Shown here piece after piece: positions 21,661 to 29,413 of a stretch of 64,000 bases of DNA. The DNA is from Rhizomicrobium sp. GTDB lineage: Bacteria; Pseudomonadota; Alphaproteobacteria; Micropepsales; Micropepsaceae. The position numbers and the translations under genes were made by a program. The number at the start of each line of letters is the position of its first letter. Position 1 is the first letter of the stretch. The stretch lies in NCBI GenBank assembly GCA_037200985.1, contig JBBCGJ010000001.1, forward strand, positions 2,580,756 through 2,644,755, written 5' to 3'. The notes under the pieces were generated by a model. That model had not been told where the DNA came from and did no database searches. It saw nothing but the letters and a program-made list of their open reading frames with translations.

Positions 21661-22078
21661 CGGTCACCAGCCCAATGTGGGTGAAGCCTGCGGCGGAAAG
21701 AAGGCCCATAACTTCCATGATGCGGCCGTAGTCGACCGCCTTGTCGCCGCGCACGAAGATGCGCTGGTCGTAGCCGTTGGCGGCGATGGCCGTGAGCTTT
21801 GCGACCAGTTCCTCCTCCGCGATCGGCGTGTTCTGCAGATAGATGCCGCCGTCGCGCTTGACCGTGACCGAGAGCGGCTCGTTGTCCTGGCCGAGCGTCT
21901 GGGCGCGGGTCTTGGGCAGGTCGACCGGCACGCCGACGGTGAGCAGCGGCGCCGTCACCATGAAGACGATGAGCAGCACCAGCATCACGTCGACGAAGGG
22001 CGTGACGTTGATCTCCGCCATCGCGCGTCGCCGCGCGCCGCGCCTTCCCTGGCTGCGAGACTGGAGCGCGCCCGCCAT
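21629..22078 (-). CDS. tolR: Tol-Pal proton-channel subunit TolR
   Basis: 149 residues: one transmembrane helix with the proton-carrying aspartate in '[20 protein letters not shown]', then a periplasmic domain ('[19 protein letters not shown]', '[18 protein letters not shown]'). The N-terminus '[16 protein letters not shown]' is basic and cytoplasmic. The ATG shares one base with the tolQ stop (TGATG), and its 3' end overlaps tolA by 32 nt, so expression of the three is coupled. Confidence 0.97.
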   Translation of the reverse strand: MAGALQSRSQGRRGARRRAMAEINVTPFVDVMLVLLIVFMVTAPLLTVGVPVDLPKTRAQTLGQDNEPLSVTVKRDGGIYLQNTPIAEEELVAKLTAIAANGYDQRIFVRGDKAVDYGRIMEVMGLLSAAGFTHIGLVTDVAKPNPQDH

Positions 22079-22944
22079 CAGGGCCGCGCCTTCTCGTCGA
22101 GCTGGCGCGACAGGATGGCGGAGAACTCGTCGGCGAAGGCGTCGAGCCGCGTGGAATAGCGGCCGATCTCGTTGATGAAGCGGTTGTAGAAGATGACCGC
22201 CGGAATCGCGGCCAGAAGGCCCATGGCGGTGGCGAACAGCGCCTCGGCGATGCCGGGCGCCACCACGGCGAGCGTCGTATTGTGTTGCGCGGCGATCGCG
22301 GTGAAGGAATTCATGATGCCCCACACCGTGCCGAACAGGCCGATGAACGGCGCGGTGGAGCCGACCGTGGCGAGGAAGCCGAGCTGGCGCTCCAGCCCGT
22401 CGGTCTCGCGCATGATGGTGACGCTCATCGCCTTCTCGATGCGGTCGCGGATGCCGGGCACCAGCGCCTCGCGCGGGGCGCCGCCCTCGAAGGCGCGGCG
22501 CCATTCGCGCAGCGCGGAGACGAAAGTCACCGCCAGCGGATGATCGGCCTTGGGCGCGAATTGCTGGTAGAGCTCGTCGAGCGATTGGCCGGACCAGAAG
22601 CTTTTCTCGAACTTCGCGGCGCGGCGCTTCAGCGTGCCGAAGGCGAGCCATTTGTTGATGATGATCGTCCACGACCACAGCGAGGCGATCAGAAGGATCA
22701 CCATCACCGTCTTGACGATGGGATCGGCGCGCAGGAAGACCGAAACCACCGACAGCCCGCCCGGGGTATCGAAACCGGTGCCGCCCGAAGGCGCGATGTC
22801 GACATTGGTCGGCGCGGCAAGATCGTGCGTTTCGGCCGGGGCGCCGGTCGGCGCCGCGTCCGGCGCACGCTGCGCGAAAGCGGGCGCCGCGAACATCAGC
22901 GTAAGGGCCGCGAGCGCCGCGACGATGGTGCGGTGAAAGCTCAT
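22078..22944 (-). CDS. tolQ: Tol-Pal proton-channel subunit TolQ with N-terminal extension
   Basis: The channel subunit that works with TolR to harvest proton motive force. The core (about 70-288) has three helices, '[20 protein letters not shown]', '[20 protein letters not shown]' and '[20 protein letters not shown]'. Unlike usual TolQ (about 230 residues) it begins with a signal-peptide-like '[19 protein letters not shown]' and a ~45-residue Ala/Pro-rich segment. That layout is more familiar from extended ExbB proteins. The ATG at 22944 has GGAAGGAAAAGG about 8 nt upstream, which supports the long form. Confidence 0.94.
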   Translation of the reverse strand: MSFHRTIVAALAALTLMFAAPAFAQRAPDAAPTGAPAETHDLAAPTNVDIAPSGGTGFDTPGGLSVVSVFLRADPIVKTVMVILLIASLWSWTIIINKWLAFGTLKRRAAKFEKSFWSGQSLDELYQQFAPKADHPLAVTFVSALREWRRAFEGGAPREALVPGIRDRIEKAMSVTIMRETDGLERQLGFLATVGSTAPFIGLFGTVWGIMNSFTAIAAQHNTTLAVVAPGIAEALFATAMGLLAAIPAVIFYNRFINEIGRYSTRLDAFADEFSAILSRQLDEKARP

Positions 22945-23036
22945 TCCGAATCCTTTTCCTTCCGGGCGCGATCCCGCTTTCATCCTCGCAAATTCGCAGA
23001 GGTCATTCAAAGGTGGCCGAATTTGGGCGCCAAAGG

Positions 23037-23489
23037 TTAAACGCCTGTTTCCAAAAGGTAAGGAAGCAGTTTCTCGCGAACGGTTTGCGGAATGCGACGC
23101 GGCTTTCCGCTCAGCGTCATCATACAGGCCTCGACCCTTCCATGCACCAGCAGCGTATCGCCACACATGATCTTCTGATCCGCCCGCATGCGCGCGCCGG
23201 TGAGGCCCGAACAGACGCTCCGCACTTCGATCTGATCTTCGAGCCGCGCGGGACGATGGAATTCCAGGCTGGCATGGCGCAGCGTCCAGGCCGTCGGCTG
23301 CTCGTCTGCGAGGGCGGCCAGTGCGATGCCGGCGAGGCGGAAGAATTCGGTGCGGCCGCGCTCCATGAAGCGCAGGTAATTGGCGTGATAGACGACGCCG
23401 GAGAGGTCGGTGTCCTCGTAATAGACCCGGAGCGGCAGGATGTGGGTCTTGCCCACGAAGCGGCCCAGGCCGGCAGGCCCGTCAGACAT
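23037..23489 (-). CDS. ybgC: YbgC-type acyl-CoA thioesterase (Tol-Pal associated)
   Basis: A 150-residue single hot-dog-fold thioesterase of the 4HBT family. The active-site loop '[20 protein letters not shown]' has the catalytic Asp and the usual YHANY. '[17 protein letters not shown]' is also conserved. YbgC hydrolyses short-chain or acyl-ACP/CoA thioesters and is regularly encoded first in tol-pal operons. Its ATG overlaps the ruvB stop by 8 nt, tying the Tol-Pal block to the ruv block. Confidence 0.96.
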   Translation of the reverse strand: MSDGPAGLGRFVGKTHILPLRVYYEDTDLSGVVYHANYLRFMERGRTEFFRLAGIALAALADEQPTAWTLRHASLEFHRPARLEDQIEVRSVCSGLTGARMRADQKIMCGDTLLVHGRVEACMMTLSGKPRRIPQTVREKLLPYLLETGV

Positions 23490-24546
23490 CGTCGTCGTCG
23501 CTTATCGGCAGCGTCATCTGCTGAGGATCGCGCGGCGGGGCGGGCAAGCCAAGATGCCCATACGCCGCGCTGCTCAGCACCCGGCCGCGCGGCGTCCGCT
23601 GCACGAAACCCTGCTGCAGCAGGAAGGGCTCGACCACGTCCTCCAGCGCGTCGCGGGATTCGCCCAGCGCCGCGGCGATGGTCTCGATCCCGACCGGCCC
23701 GCCGCCGAAGGCCTCGGCGAGCAGCTTCAGATAGCGGCGGTCGAAGGCGTCCAGACCGCGCTTATCGACTTCCAGGCGATTGAGCGCCGCATCGGCGATC
23801 GCGGCATCGACCGTCTTGTGACCCGCCACGGCGGCGACGTCGCGCACGCGCTTGAGCAGGCGGCCGGCGATGCGCGGCGTGCCGCGGGCGCGGCCCGCGA
23901 TCTCGCGCGCGCCGTCGGAGGTAAGGGAAAGGCCGAGCACCCGGGCGCCGCGTTCGACGATGGCGAAGAGTTCCGCCGCGGAATAGAAATTGAGCCGCAC
24001 CGGAATGCCGAAGCGGTCGCGCAAGGGCGTGGTGATGAGGCCCGAGCGCGTCGTCGCGCCGACCAGCGTGAAGGGATTGAGCGTGATCTTGACCGAGCGC
24101 GCCGACGGCCCCTCGCCGATCACAAGGTCGAGCTCGTAATCCTCCATCGCCGGGTAAAGGATTTCCTCGACCGCCGGCGACAGACGATGGATCTCGTCGA
24201 TGAAGAGCACGTCGCGCGGCTCCAGATTGGTCAGGATCGCGGCAAGATCGCCGGCCTTCGCCAGCACCGGCCCCGAGGTCGAGCGGAAATTCACCCCGAG
24301 CTCGCGCGCCACGATCTGGGCCAGCGTGGTCTTGCCGAGCCCCGGCGGGCCGGAGAACAGGACATGATCCAGCGCCTCGCCGCGATCCTTCGCCGCCTGG
24401 ATGAAGATCGACAGATTCTCCCGCGCCTGCGCCTGGCCGACGAATTCGGCCAGCCGCTTGGGACGCAGGGAGGATTCGAGCGTGTCTTCCTCGGAACGCT
24501 CGGGCGTCACGAGGCGGTCGGTGTCGGGTTTTGGTTTCCCAGCCAT
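23482..24546 (-). CDS. ruvB: Holliday junction branch-migration helicase RuvB
   Basis: The AAA+ motor of the RuvABC resolvasome. 354 residues with '[20 protein letters not shown]', Walker A '[16 protein letters not shown]', Walker B '[16 protein letters not shown]', sensor '[18 protein letters not shown]' and the C-terminal winged helix ('[18 protein letters not shown]'). The ATG at 24546 shares its A with the stop of the PIN toxin (TGATG). In most bacteria ruvB directly follows ruvA; here two TA genes intervene. An ATG 12 nt upstream (24558) is possible but would overlap the toxin more. Confidence 0.98.
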   Translation of the reverse strand: MAGKPKPDTDRLVTPERSEEDTLESSLRPKRLAEFVGQAQARENLSIFIQAAKDRGEALDHVLFSGPPGLGKTTLAQIVARELGVNFRSTSGPVLAKAGDLAAILTNLEPRDVLFIDEIHRLSPAVEEILYPAMEDYELDLVIGEGPSARSVKITLNPFTLVGATTRSGLITTPLRDRFGIPVRLNFYSAAELFAIVERGARVLGLSLTSDGAREIAGRARGTPRIAGRLLKRVRDVAAVAGHKTVDAAIADAALNRLEVDKRGLDAFDRRYLKLLAEAFGGGPVGIETIAAALGESRDALEDVVEPFLLQQGFVQRTPRGRVLSSAAYGHLGLPAPPRDPQQMTLPISDDDDV

Positions 24547-24950
24547 CAGGCTTCCCATGGGTTGACGACGGCGAGGCCATTGAACCGGAAATGCCGCACG
24601 TGGCGCGTCGCGAAAGTGAAGCCATGCGCCAACGCAGTCGCGGCAAGTTGTGCATCGACCGTCTGCGTCTGGGGATAGAATGCGCGAAGATAACCCCACT
24701 GTCTCGCGATAACGTCGTCGAGCACGACAATGCGATTTGCAAAAAGCCGCTCGACATCGCCGATCCAAACGTTGTGCTCGCGCTTCCTGGCGACAGCCTT
24801 CGACTTTGCGGCACCGCAATGAAGCTCGCCAAGAGAAATGACGCTGATGAAAAGCGACGTAGGATCCTGAAACTTCAACCAGGCAAGATAGGCCGGAGCG
24901 GGCTTCGGCTTCACGCTCTCCGACACGACGCAGGTATCGAGCAGGATCAT
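24546..24950 (-). CDS. vapC: VapC-type PIN-domain ribonuclease toxin
   Basis: 134 residues with the PIN fold of VapC/FitB toxins: D5 in '[11 protein letters not shown]', E42 in 'ISLGELHCG', D99 in '[14 protein letters not shown]', and the C-terminal '[20 protein letters not shown]'. The fourth acidic position is H120, a change also seen in other VapC proteins of the RHF type, so activity is not ruled out. The ATG is fused to the antitoxin stop and the TGA to the ruvB start, both as TGATG. The local base composition is less GC-rich than the flanking ruv genes, suggesting acquisition. Confidence 0.9.
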   Translation of the reverse strand: MILLDTCVVSESVKPKPAPAYLAWLKFQDPTSLFISVISLGELHCGAAKSKAVARKREHNVWIGDVERLFANRIVVLDDVIARQWGYLRAFYPQTQTVDAQLAATALAHGFTFATRHVRHFRFNGLAVVNPWEA

Positions 24951-25195
24951 CAGAACACTTTGCGCATTTTTTCGCGCCGGCGCGGCGGCAATTTGAAATC
25001 CGGGTCCTTGGGCGCGGAAAGTATCCAGTCGACCAGCGTCTTGGGTTTCGGCTTGCCGGAACGCTTCTCCTTGATGAGCCGAACCTCGAATTTCGGCTTG
25101 CCGCGATAGGTGATGATCTGCGGCGTGGTCTCAGCCTCGCGGAGGAATTCCGAAAAGCGCGCCTTGGCGTCCTGCACCGGCCATCCCTTGTCCAT
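24950..25195 (-). CDS. vapB: Antitoxin (Phd/YefM-like) of the PIN toxin
   Basis: 81 residues. The N-terminal '[19 protein letters not shown]' is the Phd/YefM dimer and DNA-binding pattern (V-x-x-A-K-x-x-F-S-x-x-L). '[17 protein letters not shown]' matches its second half, then a basic tail '[14 protein letters not shown]' probably wraps the toxin. The ATG at 25195 has a near-perfect AGGAGG about 5 nt upstream. It lies 38 bp after ruvA with its own candidate operator in between, and its stop overlaps the toxin start (TGATG). Confidence 0.88.
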   Translation of the reverse strand: MDKGWPVQDAKARFSEFLREAETTPQIITYRGKPKFEVRLIKEKRSGKPKPKTLVDWILSAPKDPDFKLPPRRREKMRKVF

Positions 25196-25204
25196 GTCCA
25201 CCTC

Positions 25205-25225
25205 CTGACTAGTCTGACTAGTCAG
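25205..25225. promoter_or_regulatory. Candidate antitoxin operator between ruvA and vapB
   Basis: The 9-mer CTGACTAGT is repeated in tandem (25205-25213 and 25214-25222). The second copy with CAG makes a perfect 12-bp dyad, CTGACTAGTCAG (25214-25225). It lies between the ruvA stop and the vapB ribosome binding site, where type II antitoxins normally bind to repress their own promoter. On the minus strand TACTAT just upstream could be a -10 element. Binding is inferred. Confidence 0.6.
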
Positions 25226-25233
25226 ATAGTAAC

Positions 25234-25842
25234 TCACCGTCCCATTGCCCGCAAACTCTCGCGGATCAGCGCGTCCACCGGCGCGGCCGGTCCCAGATCG
25301 TTCGCGGCGCGCGCCACGGATTCGGCCGCCACGCCCTGGCTGTAGCCGAGCTTCACCAGCGCGGCGACGGCGTCGGCCTCCGGTCCGCGCGGCGCGATGG
25401 CGATGGCGGCCGCGCCGTCCTCGCCGTGGCCGCGCAGCATCATCGCGGGCGCCTTGTCCTTCAGCTCGGTCACGATGCGCAGCGCAAGCTTCGGTCCCAC
25501 GCCCTGCGCCTTGCCGATCATCGACTTGTCCGACAGCGCCAGCGCGCGTTCGAGTTCGCGCGAGGACAGCGCCGAGAGCACGTTCAGCGCCACACGGGCG
25601 CCGACATTCTGCACGGTCTGGAGCAGCCGGAACCATTCGCGCTCCTCCGCGGAATGAAATCCGTAGAGACGGATCGCGTCGTCCGACACCTTGGTCTCGA
25701 TCATCAGCGACGCATGCGCCCCGGCCGACAGCTTCGCCAGCGTCGAGGACGGGCACTGCACCAGATAGCCGACGCCGCCGACATCGAGGATGCAGTGATC
25801 CTCCGCGACGCTGTCGACGAGGCCGGTCAGCTTGCCGATCAT
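25234..25842 (-). CDS. ruvA: Holliday junction DNA-binding protein RuvA
   Basis: 202 residues. RuvA tetramers hold the four-way junction for RuvB. The N-terminal OB domain is 'MIGKLTGLVDSVAEDHCIL', the helix-hairpin-helix region holds 'LLQTVQNVGARVALNVLS' and 'AQGVGPKLALRIVTELKDK', and the C-terminal RuvB-binding UBA-like domain is 'DAVAALVKLGYSQGVAAESV'. The start overlaps the ruvC stop (ATGA). Downstream comes a TA pair instead of ruvB. Confidence 0.98.
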   Translation of the reverse strand: MIGKLTGLVDSVAEDHCILDVGGVGYLVQCPSSTLAKLSAGAHASLMIETKVSDDAIRLYGFHSAEEREWFRLLQTVQNVGARVALNVLSALSSRELERALALSDKSMIGKAQGVGPKLALRIVTELKDKAPAMMLRGHGEDGAAAIAIAPRGPEADAVAALVKLGYSQGVAAESVARAANDLGPAAPVDALIRESLRAMGR

Positions 25843-26348
25843 GCGAGCGCCACCAGCATCCGCGCCCTTGTGCCGGCGAGATGGGCATGCGCGATGGCGC
25901 AGGCGAGCGCATCGGCGGCGTCCGCCTGCTCGACGCGGCAGGTGGGCAGCAGCCGCCGCACCATCGCCTGCACCTGCTCCTTCTGCGCATGGCCGACCCC
26001 GACCACGGATTTCTTGATGTGGTTGGGGGCGTATTCGGCGATCTCCAGCCCCGCCTGCGCGGCGGCGAGCAGCGCGACGGCGCGGGCATGGCCTATCTTG
26101 AGCGCGGCGGAGGGATCCTTGGCGACGAAGGCCTGCTCCACGGCGATGGCCGTCGGCCGCTGCGCCGCGATGATTTCGCCGAGCGCGCCGTGCAGGGCCA
26201 GGAGGCGCCGGGCAAGGCCCTCGGCCGTACGGGTGACGATCACGCCATGCGCGACATGGTCGAGGCGCGAGCCCGTCACCGCGATCACGCCCCATCCCAT
26301 CCGGGCAAGGCCGGGATCGAGTCCGAGAATGCGAATCGGGACGGTCAT
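25839..26348 (-). CDS. ruvC: Crossover junction endodeoxyribonuclease RuvC
   Basis: 169 residues. The RNase-H-fold resolvase cuts Holliday junctions. Catalytic acidic residues appear in 'ILGLDPGLARMGWGV' (D11), 'TAIAVEQAFVAKDP' (E71) and 'DAADALACAIAHAH' near the C-terminus. It is first in ruvCA-(vapBC)-B. A divergent small secreted-protein gene starts 78 bp upstream, so that gap should hold the ruv promoter. Confidence 0.97.
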   Translation of the reverse strand: MTVPIRILGLDPGLARMGWGVIAVTGSRLDHVAHGVIVTRTAEGLARRLLALHGALGEIIAAQRPTAIAVEQAFVAKDPSAALKIGHARAVALLAAAQAGLEIAEYAPNHIKKSVVGVGHAQKEQVQAMVRRLLPTCRVEQADAADALACAIAHAHLAGTRARMLVALA

Positions 26349-26426
26349 CGCGACTTTGTACCCTTTCTGTTCGGTTGTTTCCTAGTGCGAGCCCCGGCAA
26401 CAATCGCGGCGTCGGGGGAAATTCGC

Positions 26427-26888
26427 ATGCGCCATCTCATCCTTGCCGCGATCGCGTTCCTGGCGCTGGCCGCGCCGGCCGCCGCGCTGTCGATCCGCGA
26501 TTGCGCCGACGATCAGGCGACCGCGAGCGCCTGGAACATCGCCGAGCCGTGGGAAAAGAACACCAAGGTGTTCTCCAATGGCAATGTGCGGGTGGCGCTG
26601 ATCGATACCGGCGGCGAGCCGGTCTGCTGTTCGATGCATCTTCTGGTCCTGAGCCCCAATACCGACGAACAGGCCGAGGACCGTTCTTGCCATCTGATCA
26701 ACGATCACGAAGGCCTGGGCTTCGTCGGCATCGACTTCGCCCGCCTCTCCGCGAGCTACGACCCGAAGAAGGGATTGCTGATCAGCTTTCCCTATGCGCT
26801 CTACAACGACGAAGGCGGACCGCAGAAACAGGGCCTCGCCAAGCTTCGCATCAACAGCGCGAACGGAACCGTGACGGCGGAGCGGTAG
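26427..26888 (+). CDS. Secreted hypothetical protein, cysteine-containing
   Basis: 153 residues: signal peptide 'LILAAIAFLALAAPAAA', then 'SIRDCADDQATASAWNIAEP', 'GGEPVCCSMHLLVLSP', 'DRSCHLINDHEGLGF' and 'RLRINS'-like C-terminal strands. Four cysteines (one adjacent pair) fall in the exported part and could form disulfides. GGGGGAA precedes the ATG. It is divergent from ruvC and convergent with thiE (stops 3 nt apart). No family recognised. Confidence 0.75.
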   Translation: MRHLILAAIAFLALAAPAAALSIRDCADDQATASAWNIAEPWEKNTKVFSNGNVRVALIDTGGEPVCCSMHLLVLSPNTDEQAEDRSCHLINDHEGLGFVGIDFARLSASYDPKKGLLISFPYALYNDEGGPQKQGLAKLRINSANGTVTAER

Positions 26889-26891
26889 CGC

Positions 26892-27512
26892 TCAGAACAG
26901 CGCGTTGAACGCCTGCACGGCGGCGGCGGGTCCTTGCGCGTGGTCCCACACGCCGCTCGACACGGCTAGGAAATCGGCGCCGGCCTCGACAAGCGGGGCC
27001 GCGTTGCCGACCGTGATGCCGCCGATGGCGACGCAAGGCACCACCATCATCTCGGCCCACCAGCGCAGGGTCTCGATCTCGGCGCGGGCCTTCGCCTCCT
27101 TGGTCGCGGTCGGGAAGAAGGCGCCGAAGGCGACATAATCCGCGCCGGCCTCCGCCGCCTCCATCGCCAGATGGCGGGAGTCGTGGCAGGTCACGCCGAC
27201 GATGGCGGTCTTGCCCACGATGAGGCGCGCCTCGGCATAGCCGGCGTCCTCCTGGCCGACATGCACGCCGTCGCAGCCCAGCGCGCGCGCGAGGTCGGGC
27301 CGGTCGTTGAGGATGAACGCCACGTCGCGCTTTTGCGCGATCGGCATGAGGATTTCGGCGGCGCGCCGGATCTCGTCGTCGGAAACGGCCTTCAGCCGCA
27401 ATTGCAGCGACGCGACGTCGCCGGCATCCAGCGTGCGCTTCAAGGTCTCGGCGAAAGCCTTCGCCTCCAGCTTGGGCGGCGTGATGAGATAGAGCCGGCA
27501 GCGTTCGCTCAT
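26892..27512 (-). CDS. thiE: Thiamine-phosphate synthase
   Basis: Joins HMP-PP and thiazole phosphate into thiamine phosphate. 206 residues of TIM barrel with '[19 protein letters not shown]', '[20 protein letters not shown]', '[16 protein letters not shown]', '[20 protein letters not shown]', '[14 protein letters not shown]' and '[13 protein letters not shown]'. Its ATG overlaps the stop of a HEPN-like accessory gene (ATGA), so it is probably read from a transcript through that module. No TPP riboswitch was recognised upstream. Confidence 0.95.
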   Translation of the reverse strand: MSERCRLYLITPPKLEAKAFAETLKRTLDAGDVASLQLRLKAVSDDEIRRAAEILMPIAQKRDVAFILNDRPDLARALGCDGVHVGQEDAGYAEARLIVGKTAIVGVTCHDSRHLAMEAAEAGADYVAFGAFFPTATKEAKARAEIETLRWWAEMMVVPCVAIGGITVGNAAPLVEAGADFLAVSSGVWDHAQGPAAAVQAFNALF

Positions 27513-28009
27513 GAGCGAATGTCGAACAAAATGTATGCGAGAAACTTATTCCGTTCTTGGTCGCCAGCCGAGTTCAAATCCGCCATGGCTTTGCTTGCAT
27601 CATCAATGCATTGCTGCGCCAGCGCCTTGGTCAGTCTATAGTCGGGATCGTAGTCGGACTGGTGTCGCAGTTCTTGGAGCTGGACAAAGGTATTTGCGAA
27701 GTCACGCAGCTCTTGGCCAAAGGCTTGTGCTTCGAAGAATATCTTTTCTTTGTTAGGCAGTGGTTTCTGACCCAATTTCTTGCACCGATCCTTCGTCTTG
27801 CCATGGTCCAGGGATCGGTAAAACAGCACTCGGGACTTCCAGACTCCCGCCGACACGAACGTCTCGGCAATCGTTCCGCAGGGCACGTGAAAGACCGCGT
27901 AATAGGCCGTCGATACCGCGCGCCGTAGAACGACCTGCCGAGGAGCGCCTACGCCTCGGGCATTGACCAGAGTCTGAGCAAGCTCGATTAGGTGGTCGGC
28001 ATCGAGCAT
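27509..28009 (-). CDS. HEPN/UPF0332-like protein, candidate toxin
   Basis: 166 residues. '[11 protein letters not shown]' (31-41) and '[15 protein letters not shown]' (111-125) correspond in order and spacing to helices of HEPN/UPF0332 proteins, where an 'R-x-x-x-A-YYAxFH' helix and a 'LRxxADYD' segment are typical. HEPN proteins are often RNases or the larger half of TA pairs. The gene directly abuts a 97-residue partner (stop and start adjacent) and its stop overlaps thiE. The DNA here is visibly more AT-rich than its neighbours, a sign of transfer. The assignment rests on motif reading only. Confidence 0.6.
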   Translation of the reverse strand: MLDADHLIELAQTLVNARGVGAPRQVVLRRAVSTAYYAVFHVPCGTIAETFVSAGVWKSRVLFYRSLDHGKTKDRCKKLGQKPLPNKEKIFFEAQAFGQELRDFANTFVQLQELRHQSDYDPDYRLTKALAQQCIDDASKAMADLNSAGDQERNKFLAYILFDIRS

Positions 28010-28303
28010 CTAGGCTTGGCTCGACAGTTCTTTCTCGTCTTTTTCTGTCAAGAACGAAAAATAGGGAAAGCGGTCGTCCCCTTCCATGGCCAACCACGTG
28101 CGCAGGTCGTCGACAAGCCGATGTCGTTCATATCGCATTTCGTCCTTGGCGGGACCGTTTCGAAACACGATTCTCACGTCGATGCTGGGCTGTCCGTCCG
28201 AGTCCGCCCCTTCCACGACCTCGATGTGCGAAAGCCGGGACTTCCGAAATCTCGTTTCCAGAAGTCTCATCACTTCAGCTTTGGTATTTTCGGCCGTGAC
28301 CAC
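28010..28303 (-). CDS. Small partner protein of the HEPN-like gene
   Basis: 97 residues, mixed charge: 'NTKAEVMRLLETRFRKSRLS', 'SIDVRIVFRNGPAKDEM' and 'YFSFLTEKDEKELSSQA'. There are no nucleotidyltransferase residues, no PIN or HTH motif and no membrane segment. It is encoded immediately before the HEPN-like gene with no gap and shares its low-GC composition. By position it could be an antitoxin or immunity partner. Not recognised otherwise. Confidence 0.55.
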   Translation of the reverse strand: MVTAENTKAEVMRLLETRFRKSRLSHIEVVEGADSDGQPSIDVRIVFRNGPAKDEMRYERHRLVDDLRTWLAMEGDDRFPYFSFLTEKDEKELSSQA

Positions 28304-28354
28304 GTTGCAACACCAATAACGACCACCAAAGCTTAGCAGAACTTGGCTTCAATT

Positions 28355-29380
28355 TCACGCCGCCTTCTTCTCCTCGGCCGGCGACCATTTGCCGAGCGCG
28401 GCGAGGCTGTTCATCCGGGCGCGGTGCAGGAAGGCGGCCTGGGCGGCCGCGACATTCTCCTTCTTGCCCGACCACGCCTTCTGCGGCGCCGCCTGCAGCG
28501 CGCGTCCGTAGGAGAAGGTCAGGTGCCAGGGCAGCTTGTGCCGCGCGTTCATCGCGGAGAGATGCGCCGTCGCGTCCTCGTCCGACTGGCCGCCGGAGAG
28601 AAAGGCGACGCCAGGCACGGCGGTCGGCACGCAGCGCTTGAGCACTTCGACCGTGCGGTCCGCGACCTCGTCCACGCTCGCCTGCCTGGCGCATTTCATG
28701 CCCGGCACGACCATGTTCGGCTTCAGCACGATGCCTTCGAGCGCGACATTGGCGTAGTAGAGCTGCTGGAAGACCTCCTTCAGCACCCACTCGGTCACCG
28801 CCGCGCAGGTGTCGATATCGTTGTCGTAGTCCATCAGGACTTCCGGCTCCACGATGGGAACGATGCCGTTCTCCTGCGCCAGCGCCGCGTAGCGCGCGAG
28901 CGCATGCGCGTTGGCGGCGACGGAATTGTAGGTCACTTTCGCCGGATTGTAGGTCGCGCGCCATTTGGCGAAGCGGGCGCCGAGCTTGTGGTATTCGACG
29001 AAGCGCTCGCGCAGTCCGTCGAGACCCTCGGTGATCGTCTGCTCGGGATCGAGCGCCATCGGCTTGGCGCCGGCATCGACCTTGATGCCCGGCACCGCGC
29101 CAGACTTCTCGATCAACTCCACCAGCGGCGTGCCGTCGCCGTCGGCGGATTTCTGGCGGATCGTCTCGTCGAACAGGATGACGCCGCCGATATAATTCTT
29201 CATCGCGGCGTCGGTGCGGAACAGGAGCTCGCGATAGTCGCGGCGGTTCTCCTCGACATTGGCGACGCCGATCTTGTCGAAACGCTTCTTGATGGTGGAC
29301 GTGCTCTCGTCCGCCGCCAGGATGCCCTTGCCGCCGGCCGTCATCTTCAAGGCGATCGCGTTCAAATCCGCGAGATTCAT
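28355..29380 (-). CDS. Fructose-bisphosphate aldolase, class I
   Basis: 341 residues of the metal-independent, Schiff-base aldolase, cleaving fructose-1,6-bisphosphate to GAP and DHAP. 'GKGILAADESTSTIKKRFDK', 'GVILFDETIRQKSADG', 'PIVEPEVLMDYDNDI' and the lysine K220 in 'LEGIVLKPNMVVPG' are diagnostic; 'FLSGGQSDEDATAHLSAMN' binds phosphate. The stretch from the upstream pgk is 33 nt, so tkt-gap-pgk-fda read as one glycolytic/pentose cluster. Many alphaproteobacteria use class II here instead. Confidence 0.97.
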   Translation of the reverse strand: MNLADLNAIALKMTAGGKGILAADESTSTIKKRFDKIGVANVEENRRDYRELLFRTDAAMKNYIGGVILFDETIRQKSADGDGTPLVELIEKSGAVPGIKVDAGAKPMALDPEQTITEGLDGLRERFVEYHKLGARFAKWRATYNPAKVTYNSVAANAHALARYAALAQENGIVPIVEPEVLMDYDNDIDTCAAVTEWVLKEVFQQLYYANVALEGIVLKPNMVVPGMKCARQASVDEVADRTVEVLKRCVPTAVPGVAFLSGGQSDEDATAHLSAMNARHKLPWHLTFSYGRALQAAPQKAWSGKKENVAAAQAAFLHRARMNSLAALGKWSPAEEKKAA

Positions 29381-29413
29381 GTCAGATCCCCCAAGGCGCG
29401 CCTCGCGCGTCGT

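Noticed and set aside
24546-24950. PIN toxin as a dead pseudogene because H120 replaces the fourth acid
   Set aside because: Other VapC proteins carry His at this place, the frame is intact and the other three acids are present.
26892-28354. TPP riboswitch ahead of thiE
   Set aside because: No CUGAGA/ thi-box pattern was found; the upstream DNA is coding for the HEPN-like pair.
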